Part shown: positions 5,935 through 11,790 of the stretch, in pieces
How the letters are laid out: every line of letters starts with the position of its first letter
Numbering within the stretch: position 1 is the first letter of the stretch
Source: an uncultured Blautia sp.
Lineage (GTDB): Bacteria; Bacillota; Clostridia; Lachnospirales; Lachnospiraceae
Assembly: GCA_900540785.1 (NCBI GenBank)
Contig: UQHF01000043.1
Span: forward strand, 1 to 11,790
Direction: 5' to 3'
Length of the DNA: 11,790 bases
Position numbers and translations under genes: made by a program
The notes under the pieces: generated by a model
The model's database searches: none
What the model saw: the letters and a program-made list of their open reading frames with translations, nothing else
What the model was told of the DNA's origin: nothing

Positions 5935-6477
5935 ATGAAAAAACGCTTGCTGTTAATTGCAGCCTGTTTCTGCTGTGCATGTTCCATTCCTGTGTGGGCA
6001 GAAGCAGAGACACCACCAGACATTACAGAAAATGAGAATCCTGAAAATGTAGAGAAAATGAATGAGATTGTGAATATCTATAATCAGTTGTATTTCGAAA
6101 GTTATACAGAAGATGAACTGAAAAATCAGGAGAATTTTCAGAAAAGTATTCATTTGCTGAATGAACTCTATTTTGAGTATGGCTCTCTGGAGAAAATCCC
6201 GATTTTGCCTTTTAATGCAGCAGAACCAAGAGATGGAGATAAACTTTTTGTTAATGTAGCTGCTGTAATTGAAGAGGAAAATGGAGAGACAGTTTTTGTA
6301 GAAGATTATAGTAATGAAGAACTTCTGGAAAACTGTTTGGCTTCTTTGGGATATTTCACTCAGGAAAGTGATGAGCTGGCAGAGTCCCTGAAGGAGTTTC
6401 AATCAAAAGAGGGATTGGAAGCAGATGGTATTGCAGACGAGGAAGTGTGGCGAAAAATTGATGTATTGATGCAGTAA
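5935..6477 (+). CDS. Exported protein with a C-terminal peptidoglycan-binding (PG_binding_1-like) domain
   Basis: A 180-residue exported protein. The N-terminus has a KKR charge cluster and a hydrophobic Cys-rich core, then VWA, a good signal peptidase I site near residue 22. IAAC (residues 8-11) could instead be read as a lipobox, but the hydrophobic core before it is short. The middle (about 30-125) is acidic and unrecognised. The last 55 residues look like a PG_binding_1 domain: LASLGYFTQESDELAESLKE, FQSKEGLEADGIADEEVW and a final helix. In this family the domain binds peptidoglycan and usually accompanies a hydrolase domain, which is absent here. RBS AAAGGAGGT (5922-5930) gives a firm start. 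The gene has its own promoter and terminator and probably acts in the cell envelope. Confidence 0.8.
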   Translation: MKKRLLLIAACFCCACSIPVWAEAETPPDITENENPENVEKMNEIVNIYNQLYFESYTEDELKNQENFQKSIHLLNELYFEYGSLEKIPILPFNAAEPRDGDKLFVNVAAVIEEENGETVFVEDYSNEELLENCLASLGYFTQESDELAESLKEFQSKEGLEADGIADEEVWRKIDVLMQ

Positions 6478-6494
6478 AATAAAAATATAAAGAC

Positions 6495-6530
6495 AAAAGG
6501 GACAGAAAAGTACTTTCTGTTCCTTTTATC
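6495..6530 (+). terminator. Intrinsic terminator after the peptidoglycan-binding protein gene
   Basis: AAAAGGGACAGAAA (6495-6508) pairs with TTTCTGTTCCTTTT (6514-6527), a 14-pair stem with one G-T and a 5-base loop. The T-run is part of the right arm, and the A-run on the left would also allow termination of minus-strand transcripts. Confidence 0.8.
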
Positions 6531-6563
6531 TATATAAAAGGAGAATTTTTCAGAAAACAAAGG

Positions 6564-6597
6564 TTACACAGGCGTTCTTTCACATTGGTACAATGTA
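6564..6597 (+). promoter_or_regulatory. Promoter of the lipoprotein gene with a perfect dyad over the -10 box
   Basis: TACAAT (6589-6594) is a likely -10 box; the only -35 candidate is TTACAC (6564-6569) with a 19-base spacer, the same hexamer and spacing as in the promoter at 5845-5875. The -10 box is covered by a perfect inverted repeat ACATTG-GTA-CAATGT (6582-6596), which also contains TACAATGTA, close to BlaI-type half sites TACA/TGTA. This is a candidate operator. Confidence 0.5.
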
Positions 6598-6623
6598 GTT
6601 AAACAAAAGAAAGGAGAACGCTT

Positions 6624-7700
6624 ATGAGAAGAAAGAGAACTGTTTTTTGCGTATTATCACTGACTGCTTTTTTATGCTGCGGCTGTAGTCGGACTGTAAC
6701 TTCAAATGTATCCGGTGAAAATGTGGAACTGCCTTCTGTCTACAATGACAAGATCAATCGTGTAAAATTTAATACTCAGGTTATTATTCCGGAAGATTTT
6801 GATCCCGATGAACTTATGAAAACAACCGCGAAAAAACGTTTGCCGGACACAGAGAAGGTAAAGGCTTATTTTGACAAAAAAATTCAGGGACAGAAAATAA
6901 AAGAGAAATTTGAAGAGCCGGCAGAAACGGAAGAGGGAGCGCCTTATTACCATGTTTTAACGGAGGAAGGGACGGGATACAGCATTTCTGACGGAATTGA
7001 TTTTAACACAGACAAGAGCTATTTTTTTCAGGGTGTGCTTTTGCATGACAGTAACGGAAATCTTCCGGAGGAATATAGAAAAGCAAGAGAAATTCCGGGA
7101 TTTTTAGAAAAAGAAGCATGGGAAATGGTGCAGGAAGAGCTTTCTGTTCTGGGGTATGAGGCAGAGTATCAGCGGGAAAGTATTGCCCTTCCGCATAGTT
7201 TTTCGGAAGAGAAAGAATATTGGATGGCGAAGGACGGAGGAAAAGACCTGTCAGCCTATAAAACAGAATGGACGGAAGCGGACGACAGCTGGTATTTTCT
7301 GATGCGTCAGAATTTGCAGGGACTTCCCGTATACTCAAAAAATGTATATCTGGATAATACAGACCTTGATACACCAATTCAGTTTCTCTGTTCCAGAAGA
7401 GGAATAGAGAAGATATACATAGATTATTATTTTGATTTTCAGGAAAAGAAAGAAGAGGTTCGTCTTCTGCCTTTCGATGAAATTGCAGAGACAGTAGCAG
7501 AGAAAAACAATAAATTCTGGAAGTCGGGAAAATATGAAGTTCCGAAAGCGCTTCTCTGTCAGTTTGTGATTCAGAAGGGGAAGGAATATGAAGTAACGCC
7601 TGCATGGATAGTGGATGTTGTAAAAACAGAAGGGAAGAACAGGTATCCGTTTACGATGATCATTAATGCAGTGACCGGGGAGGAGGTTTCTTTTTCTTGA
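6624..7700 (+). CDS. Lipoprotein-like exported protein of unknown function
   Basis: A 358-residue protein. The N-terminus (RRKR, hydrophobic core, LCCGCS) has Gly-Cys at residues 20-21, so lipidation at Cys21 is likely, although Cys at the -3 position is unusual. The body is hydrophilic with mixed alpha/beta character. The last 60 residues (CQFVIQKGKEYEVTPAWIVD, then INAVTGEEV) resemble the end of PepSY-like or regulatory lipoproteins such as YycI-type folds, but this is only suggestive. It may belong to an uncharacterised lipoprotein family (perhaps DUF6034), which I cannot verify. GAAAGGAG just upstream supports the ATG. It has its own promoter and follows the other envelope genes of the region. 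No terminator is visible between it and tex. Confidence 0.75.
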   Translation: MRRKRTVFCVLSLTAFLCCGCSRTVTSNVSGENVELPSVYNDKINRVKFNTQVIIPEDFDPDELMKTTAKKRLPDTEKVKAYFDKKIQGQKIKEKFEEPAETEEGAPYYHVLTEEGTGYSISDGIDFNTDKSYFFQGVLLHDSNGNLPEEYRKAREIPGFLEKEAWEMVQEELSVLGYEAEYQRESIALPHSFSEEKEYWMAKDGGKDLSAYKTEWTEADDSWYFLMRQNLQGLPVYSKNVYLDNTDLDTPIQFLCSRRGIEKIYIDYYFDFQEKKEEVRLLPFDEIAETVAEKNNKFWKSGKYEVPKALLCQFVIQKGKEYEVTPAWIVDVVKTEGKNRYPFTMIINAVTGEEVSFS

Positions 7701-7730
7701 CAAATTCTTTCTCCGTTGTTAAGGTATACT
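7697..7730 (+). promoter_or_regulatory. Probable tex promoter with unusual box spacing
   Basis: A perfect TTGACA (7697-7702) overlaps the stop codon of the lipoprotein gene, and TATACT (7725-7730) follows. The spacer is 22 bases, too long for a standard promoter. Either TATACT works with another weak -35, or TTGACA works with a poor -10 near 7720. A start upstream of tex is likely, but the exact boxes are uncertain. Confidence 0.35.
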
Positions 7731-7771
7731 AGACAAAAACTCTGTGAAAACAGGTGAGGAGACAGAAATAT

Positions 7772-9925
7772 ATGGATATTATTCAGGTAATTACACAGGA
7801 ACTTCATGTAGAAAAATGGCAGGTAGAGGCAGCAGTCAAGCTGATTGACGAGGGCAATACCATTCCTTTTATTTCCCGATACAGAAAAGAAGCAACAGGT
7901 GCTTTAAATGACGAACAGCTTCGATCCCTGCATGAGCGTCTCACATATCTTCGCAATCTGGAAGACAAAAAGGCGCAGGTAATGGGAAGCATTGCCGACC
8001 AGGGCAAGCTGACAGAAGAACTGAAAAAACAGATTCAGGAAGCACAGACACTTGTGGTAGTGGAGGATTTATACCGTCCATACCGTCCAAAACGCCGGAC
8101 ACGTGCGATTATTGCAAAGGAAAAAGGTCTGGAGCCTCTTGCAAATATTTTTTCTCTGCAGATGACAGATAAGACGCCGGAGCAGGAAGCAGAAGCTTTT
8201 ATTTCTGATGAAAAAGAAGTGCGTACAGCCCAGGAGGCGATCAACGGAGCAATGGATATTCTGGCAGAGCGCATTTCCGATGAGGCAGATTACCGTATTT
8301 ACATTCGAAATCTTACTGCAAAAAAAGGAACGGTTGTCTCATCGGCAAAGGATAAAGAAGCACAGTCCGTTTATGAGATGTACTATGAGTTTGAGGAACC
8401 GGTGAAAAAACTGGCAGGTCATCGTGTTCTGGCTCTTAACCGCGGGGAAAAAGAAAAGATTCTCACAGTAAAAATTTCCGCTCCTGAGGAAGAGATTCTC
8501 CGTTATCTGGAGCATCAGGTAATTGTCCGTGATAACCCCAACACAACGCCTGTTTTAAAAGCCGTTGTGGAAGACAGCTATAAGCGTCTGATCGGTCCTG
8601 CCATTGAGCGTGAGATAAGAAGCGATCTGACAGAAAAGGCAGAAGACGGCGCCATCAGCGTGTTTGGAAAAAATCTGGAACAGCTTCTCATGCAGCCGCC
8701 AATTTCCGGACAGGTTGTACTTGGCTGGGACCCGGCGTTCCGTACAGGCTGTAAGCTTGCAGTTGTGGACGCAACAGGCAAGGTTCTGGATACTACGGTC
8801 ATTTATCCGACAGCGCCTACAACAGATGCAAAAATCAAGGCGGCGAAAGAGACACTGAAAAAACTCATTGAAAAATATAACATCACACTTTTTTCACTTG
8901 GAAACGGAACGGCATCAAGAGAATCTGAGCAGGTGATCGTAGAGCTTTTCAAGGAGATTCCGGAGAAAGTTCAGTATGTGATCACCAATGAGGCGGGAGC
9001 TTCCGTTTATTCTGCAAGTAAGCTGGCAACAGAAGAATTTCCGAATTTTGATGTAGGTCAGAGAAGCGCGGCTTCGATTGCAAGACGTGTGCAGGATCCG
9101 CTTGCAGAGCTTGTAAAAATTGACCCGAAGTCAATTGGAGTTGGTCAGTATCAGCATGATATGAACCAGAAAAAACTGGGAGAAGCTCTTGGCGGCGTTG
9201 TGGAGGACTGCGTAAATAAAGTAGGCGTAGACTTAAATACAGCTTCCGCTTCCCTTCTGGAATATATTTCCGGTATTTCAAAGGCGATCGCAAAGAATAT
9301 CGTGGCTTACCGTGAAGAAAACGGAAGATTTACAAGCAGAAAAGAGCTTTTAAAAGTAGCAAAGCTGGGACCGAAGGCTTTTGAGCAGTGTGCCGGATTT
9401 ATGCGGATTGCAGGCGGACAGAATCCTCTTGACGCCACAAGTGTTCACCCGGAAAGCTATGAGGCGGCATCTGCTCTTCTGGAACGACTTGGCTATACAA
9501 CAGAAGATATTTCCGGAAGAAAACTTACAGGACTTTCCCGTAAGATCAAAGATTATAAGAAGATGGCACAGGAGCTTGGCGTGGGAGAGCTGACTTTACA
9601 GGATATTGTAAAAGAGCTGGAAAAACCTGCCCGTGACCCCCGTGACGAGATGCCGAAGCCGATTCTCCGCACAGACGTCCTTGATATGAAGGATTTAAAA
9701 GAGGGAATGATCTTAAAAGGAACCGTTCGAAATGTAATTGATTTTGGAGCATTTGTTGATATTGGAGTGCATCAGGACGGACTTGTTCATATTTCAGAGA
9801 TGAGCGAGAAATTTATCAAGCACCCTCTGGAAGCAGTAAGCGTCGGAGATGTTGTAGATGTGCGTGTCATTGGCGTAGATATGAAGAAAAAGAGAATCAG
9901 CCTTTCCATGAAGGGAACAAAATAA
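7772..9925 (+). CDS. tex: Tex-family nucleic-acid-binding protein
   Basis: A full-length Tex protein of 717 residues (family about 720), a conserved cytoplasmic RNA/DNA-binding factor linked to transcription. In order: the N-terminal helical Tex region (about 1-190, with GNTIPFISRYRKEATGALND), the central region, the YqgF/RNase-H-like domain from about residue 317 (LGWDPAFRTGCKLAVVD; many Tex proteins have DPG here, this one DPA), tandem helix-hairpin-helix motifs at about 488-560 (SGISKAIAKNIVAYREENGR, LGPKAFEQCAGF), and an S1 domain at about 642-717 (GTVRNVIDFGAFVDIGVHQD, GLVHISEMS, KKKRISLSMK). ATG 7772 is chosen because AGGTGAGGAG (7752-7761) lies 10 bases before it; the in-frame GTG at 7754 lies inside that ribosome binding site. 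The DUF1294 gene follows after 2 bases. Confidence 0.95.
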   Translation: MDIIQVITQELHVEKWQVEAAVKLIDEGNTIPFISRYRKEATGALNDEQLRSLHERLTYLRNLEDKKAQVMGSIADQGKLTEELKKQIQEAQTLVVVEDLYRPYRPKRRTRAIIAKEKGLEPLANIFSLQMTDKTPEQEAEAFISDEKEVRTAQEAINGAMDILAERISDEADYRIYIRNLTAKKGTVVSSAKDKEAQSVYEMYYEFEEPVKKLAGHRVLALNRGEKEKILTVKISAPEEEILRYLEHQVIVRDNPNTTPVLKAVVEDSYKRLIGPAIEREIRSDLTEKAEDGAISVFGKNLEQLLMQPPISGQVVLGWDPAFRTGCKLAVVDATGKVLDTTVIYPTAPTTDAKIKAAKETLKKLIEKYNITLFSLGNGTASRESEQVIVELFKEIPEKVQYVITNEAGASVYSASKLATEEFPNFDVGQRSAASIARRVQDPLAELVKIDPKSIGVGQYQHDMNQKKLGEALGGVVEDCVNKVGVDLNTASASLLEYISGISKAIAKNIVAYREENGRFTSRKELLKVAKLGPKAFEQCAGFMRIAGGQNPLDATSVHPESYEAASALLERLGYTTEDISGRKLTGLSRKIKDYKKMAQELGVGELTLQDIVKELEKPARDPRDEMPKPILRTDVLDMKDLKEGMILKGTVRNVIDFGAFVDIGVHQDGLVHISEMSEKFIKHPLEAVSVGDVVDVRVIGVDMKKKRISLSMKGTK

Positions 9926-9927
9926 AA

Positions 9928-10209
9928 ATGGAAGTTTTTACATGGTATGTTTTAGCTGTAAATATTTTTGCATTTGTTCTTTTCGGTATCGATAAGGAAC
10001 GGGCAAAGAGAAATTTATGGCGTATTTCGGAGAAAACGCTGCTTTTGGCGGCGCTTCTCGGAGGAGCGCCCGGCGTTCTTGCCGGAATGTATTTTTTTCA
10101 TCATAAAACAAGAAAACCGAAGTTTTCTGTGGGAGTTCCGGTAATACTGGCAGTACAGATTATTTTGGTTTTTGTGCTGAAACAATGTATGGGTATTGAT
10201 TTTTTGTGA
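9928..10209 (+). CDS. DUF1294-family small membrane protein
   Basis: A 93-residue membrane protein with helices at about residues 5-20, 37-57 and 70-85. The family pattern is clear: FGIDKERAKRNLWRISE, LLLAALLGGAPGVLAGMYFF and HHKTRKPKF. Function is not known for the family. The start lies 2 bases after the tex stop, with AAGGGAAC inside the end of tex as the only ribosome binding site, so translation is probably coupled to tex. Its last codons contain the -35 box of the downstream antitoxin RNA promoter (10196-10201). No terminator follows it directly, so the tex transcript may run into the toxI-like array and stop at 10364-10393. Confidence 0.9.
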   Translation: MEVFTWYVLAVNIFAFVLFGIDKERAKRNLWRISEKTLLLAALLGGAPGVLAGMYFFHHKTRKPKFSVGVPVILAVQIILVFVLKQCMGIDFL

Positions 10210-10224
10210 AAAATTGCATATAAT
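10196..10224 (+). promoter_or_regulatory. Promoter of the type III antitoxin RNA
   Basis: TTGATT (10196-10201), a 17-base spacer and a perfect TATAAT (10219-10224) form a strong promoter, overlapping the stop codon of the DUF1294 gene. The predicted start is near 10231, so the RNA would begin with a small hairpin GAACA-GAAA-TGTTC (10231-10244) and then the repeat array. Confidence 0.75.
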
Positions 10225-10246
10225 AGAGATGAACAGAAATGTTCGA

Positions 10247-10358
10247 TTTAAGTGCATTGCTACTTTGAGTGCAAACCTTTAATTTAAGCGCTTCACTGCT
10301 TGGAAGGTGAACCTTTAATTTTTTTAAGTGCTTCGCAGCTTTAAATGCGAATTGTTAA
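10247..10358 (+). repeat. Three tandem 36-nt units of the antitoxin array
   Basis: Units lie at 10247-10282, 10283-10318 and 10323-10358; units 1 and 2 abut, and four extra T separate unit 3. Every pair of units agrees at 26 of 36 positions without gaps. All begin TTTAAG and end in TTAA. Much of the divergence is at paired positions and mostly keeps the pairing. These are not CRISPR repeats, since there are no spacers. Confidence 0.9.
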
Positions 10359-10363
10359 TTGCC

Positions 10364-10393
10364 GGGGAGATAAGGGTCTTATCTCCCTGTTTT
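10364..10393 (+). terminator. Intrinsic terminator between antitoxin RNA and toxin gene
   Basis: GGGAGATAAG (10365-10374) pairs perfectly with CTTATCTCCC (10378-10387) around a GGT loop, extended by a G-T pair, and is followed by GTTTTG. In type III systems a terminator at this place lets most transcripts stop as antitoxin and only a few read into the toxin. Confidence 0.88.
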
Positions 10394-10414
10394 GCTATCT
10401 GATGGAGGAAAGAA

Positions 10415-10787
10415 ATGGATTTTTACCGGATAAGTGAAGAGTATATTCAGTTTCTTCAAAAATATGAAAAGAAAAAAAGAGGGATTACGAAGGTTCCTAA
10501 TATTCGTTATAAAGATAGGAATAAATTTGCGCTTTAATTATATGATTCCGGTTCCGGAAGAATGTATGAGCAGGTTGATAATTAAAGACATTAAAGATGA
10601 GAAATATCGTAATCTTTTAAATAAAGAATACCGTTTCTGTGTAGACAATATTGAAAAAATTCAAAAAAAAGCAAATAAGATATATAACATGGTGCTTACC
10701 AACCGAAAGCAGGTATTGACTGATAATAGTTGTGATTTTCATATCTTAGAAGAGGGATATAGGGAATATTTAAAAAAGAAACAATAG
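10415..10787 (+). pseudogene. toxN: Broken ToxN/AbiQ-family type III toxin endoribonuclease
   Basis: GGAGG (10404-10408) precedes ATG 10415. The first frame reads MDFYRISEEYIQFLQKYEKK and continues to KVPNIRYKDRNKFA, matching the start of ToxN proteins (Pectobacterium, from memory: MKFYTISSKYIKYLKEFDDK, then VPN), but stops at 10535. The rest is in another frame from about 10527: LRFNYMIPVPEECMSRLIIK, YRNLLNKEYRFC, the helix IEKIQKKANKIYNMVL and the C-terminal CDFHILEEGYREY, which matches CNFSLLEEKYRDF at the end of ToxN. The middle of about 40 residues is absent; in ToxN it carries T52, S53 and K55 of the active site. Intact family members are about 165-175 residues. The change is a deletion of 3n+2 bases, so no active RNase can be made. 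A 117-residue frame from 10434 would be called by gene finders, but its first 30 residues are out-of-frame toxN. Confidence 0.88.
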
Positions 10788-10818
10788 TTGTAAAATACAT
10801 ATATACAAAGGAGGCAGT

Positions 10819-11688
10819 ATGGAGACTCAGGTTCAGAAAATCAGTGCAGAGATTAATAAGTTCCAGCAATATATAGAAGACAAGCTTCCGGCTGTCACGA
10901 GTTTCTGTCTTCGCATTGTCATAGCCCTTCTTGTTTTTTGGCTGGGCGGCAAAGCCATACGATGGCTTTTAAAGGTAATGCGCCGTTCTCTTGGAAGAGC
11001 CAATATTGATGAAGGAGTGGTGCAGTTTGCCTGCTCTCTTTCAAAAGTAGTGCTGTACGTGATTCTTATTTTTAATATTGCCACGTATTTTGGCGTGAAG
11101 GAATCCTCAGTTGCGGCACTTCTCGGAACAGCAGGTGTGACGATTGGTCTTGCCCTGCAGGGAGGGCTTGCAAATATAGCAGGCGGAATGATGATTCTTC
11201 TGTTTAAGCCTTTTCAGGTGGGAGATTATATTGTGCAGAGCGGACAGTTGGGATGCGAGGGAACGGTTATAAAGATTGAAATCTGTTACACTACGCTGCT
11301 TTCCATTGATAATAAGCACGTGGTAATTCCAAACGGAACCCTTTCCAACAGCATTATCACAAATGTGACGGCGAGAGACCAGAGAAAGCTTGAGATAAAG
11401 GTAGGAATTTCCTATCAGTCGGACATGCACAAGGCAAAGGAGATTCTGGAGCGGCTTTTAAAGGAAGACCCGGATACAAAGGAAGACGAGGGCATGGTAG
11501 TATTTGTGGACAGTCTTGGAGAAAGCTCTGTTCTTATGGGTTTTCGCGTGTGGGTTCCCACAGACAGCTACTGGCCGGCAAGATGGCGGTTAAATGAAAG
11601 AATCAAAGAAGAGTTTGATGCAAATGGAATTGAGATTCCATATAATCAGCTTGACGTTCATGTATATCAGAAAGAAAACGAGAGATAA
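10819..11688 (+). CDS. mscS: MscS-family small-conductance mechanosensitive channel
   Basis: A 289-residue channel, the usual MscS length. Three transmembrane helices lie at about residues 26-47, 67-91 and 96-128. The third has the Gly/Ala packing pattern of the pore helix (AGVTIGLALQGGLANIAGGM), followed by PFQVGDYI. The soluble beta domain contains GTVIKIEICYTTLLSIDNKH, VVIPNG (168-173) and NSIITN, and the C-terminal alpha/beta domain ends in IEIPYNQLDVHV. The family opens under membrane tension on osmotic downshift and releases solutes. RBS AAAGGAGG (10807-10814) precedes the ATG by 4 bases. It lies 31 bases after the toxN remnant; no clear promoter of its own was found, so it may be read from promoters within or upstream of the toxin locus. 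The hairpin at 11693-11738 lies just after it. Confidence 0.93.
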   Translation: METQVQKISAEINKFQQYIEDKLPAVTSFCLRIVIALLVFWLGGKAIRWLLKVMRRSLGRANIDEGVVQFACSLSKVVLYVILIFNIATYFGVKESSVAALLGTAGVTIGLALQGGLANIAGGMMILLFKPFQVGDYIVQSGQLGCEGTVIKIEICYTTLLSIDNKHVVIPNGTLSNSIITNVTARDQRKLEIKVGISYQSDMHKAKEILERLLKEDPDTKEDEGMVVFVDSLGESSVLMGFRVWVPTDSYWPARWRLNERIKEEFDANGIEIPYNQLDVHVYQKENER

Positions 11689-11692
11689 AGAA

Positions 11693-11738
11693 GTCCCCCG
11701 GAAAGGCGGCGCGAATCAGCGTATCTTTTCCGGGGGAC
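11693..11738. terminator. Long G/C-rich hairpin after the MscS gene, probable terminator
   Basis: GTCCCCCGGAAAGG (11693-11706) pairs with CTTTTCCGGGGGAC (11725-11738), with one G-T, and an inner GCGC/GCGT stem can form in the 18-base loop. The nearest plus-strand T-run (TTTTTT, about 11749) starts some 10 bases after the stem, so it is not a textbook terminator. It begins 4 bases after the MscS stop and may act in either direction. Confidence 0.6.
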
Positions 11739-11790
11739 GGTGTGAAATTTTTTCTGTAAATTGAAATCTTCTATGATAATTGAGCGGCTT

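Larger units (their letters stand above)
10231..10393 (+). ncRNA. toxI: Type III toxin-antitoxin antitoxin RNA (ToxI-like), three pseudoknot units
   Basis: A predicted RNA of about 163 nt from the promoter at 10196-10224 to the terminator at 10364-10393. It holds three tandem 36-nt units directly upstream of a toxN remnant. Each unit can form one H-type pseudoknot: stem 1 pairs unit positions 4-7 with 16-19 (AAGT/ACTT, AAGC/GCTT, AAGT/GCTT), and stem 2 pairs 10-15 with 24-29 (units 2 and 3 six pairs, unit 1 four pairs). Loop 1 is 2 nt and loop 3 is 4 nt. In toxIN systems such RNA is cut by the toxin into single repeats, and each pseudoknot inhibits one toxin molecule. The GTG..TTGCTAC..AGTGCA pattern of unit 1 resembles the Pectobacterium ToxI repeat as I remember it. 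A peptide-coding role is unlikely. Assignment rests on repeat length, fold, position and the adjacent toxin. Confidence 0.82.

Noticed and set aside
7003..7605. A 200-residue minus-strand frame opposite the lipoprotein gene
   Set aside because: It is antisense to a well-supported coding frame with signal peptide and ribosome binding site, shows no recognisable domain, and is typical of A/G-rich coding strands.
7697..7730. TTGACA...TATACT as a standard sigma-A promoter
   Set aside because: The spacer counts to 22 bases, outside the normal range. It is kept only as a low-confidence regulatory region, not as a confirmed box pair.
10240..10269. Short frame encoding MFDLSALLL, with similar LSA-type peptides readable in units 2 and 3
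   Set aside because: It is 9 codons long with no proper ribosome binding site, and the frames are not continuous across units. The differences are better explained by RNA pairing, though third-position-like changes made it worth noting.
10247..10358. CRISPR array, suggested by 36-nt repeats
   Set aside because: The units are contiguous with no unique spacers and are only 26/36 identical. They fold as pseudoknots and no cas gene is present.
10434..10787. An intact-looking 117-residue open frame
   Set aside because: Its first 30 residues are the toxN 5' end read out of frame, and its ATG has no ribosome binding site. Only the part from about 10527 matches the ToxN family, so it is treated as part of the pseudogene.

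Overview
The window looks like chromosomal DNA of a low-to-medium G+C Firmicute, most likely a gut Lachnospiraceae. This rests on the strong AAAGGAGG ribosome binding sites, the A/T-rich promoters, the TTA/AGA codon use and the gene content; it is inference from style, not from a database match. No tRNA, rRNA, transposase or CRISPR array was seen.

Layout. 1-515 is the 3' end of an aspartokinase gene (lysC), including an internal translation start that coincides with the beta-subunit start known in Bacillus. It is followed by a DUF975-type membrane protein (528-1316). A hairpin at 1321-1374 serves this gene and a convergent minus-strand membrane protein with a Pro/Glu/Tyr-rich tail (1389-1943). 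A divergent promoter region (1944-2135) leads into a BlaI-type repressor and an M56 (BlaR1-like) membrane metallopeptidase (2136-3803). The peptidase has no penicillin-binding sensor domain. After it come separately promoted envelope genes: an exported protein with a duplicated domain (3974-5332), a three-helix membrane protein (5433-5762), an exported protein with a C-terminal peptidoglycan-binding domain (5935-6477) and a lipoprotein-like protein (6624-7700). Together these suggest a proteolysis-controlled envelope-response locus, although which genes BlaI controls is not shown. Housekeeping genes follow: tex (7772-9925), closely linked to a DUF1294 membrane protein (9928-10209). At the right end is an MscS-type channel (10819-11688).

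The main discovery lies between DUF1294 and the MscS gene (10196-10787): a decayed type III (RNA-protein) toxin-antitoxin locus. A good promoter (TTGATT-17-TATAAT) is followed by three tandem 36-nt units that can each form the same H-type pseudoknot, with compensatory base changes between units. An intrinsic terminator comes next, then the broken reading frame of a ToxN/AbiQ-family endoribonuclease. The order antitoxin RNA repeats - terminator - toxin and the 36-nt unit length are the hallmarks of toxIN. The toxin is dead: its N-terminal 39 or so codons and its C-terminal half are in different frames, and the central segment that carries conserved active-site residues in ToxN is missing. The RNA array, its promoter and its terminator look intact, so an orphan ToxI-like antitoxin RNA may still be made.
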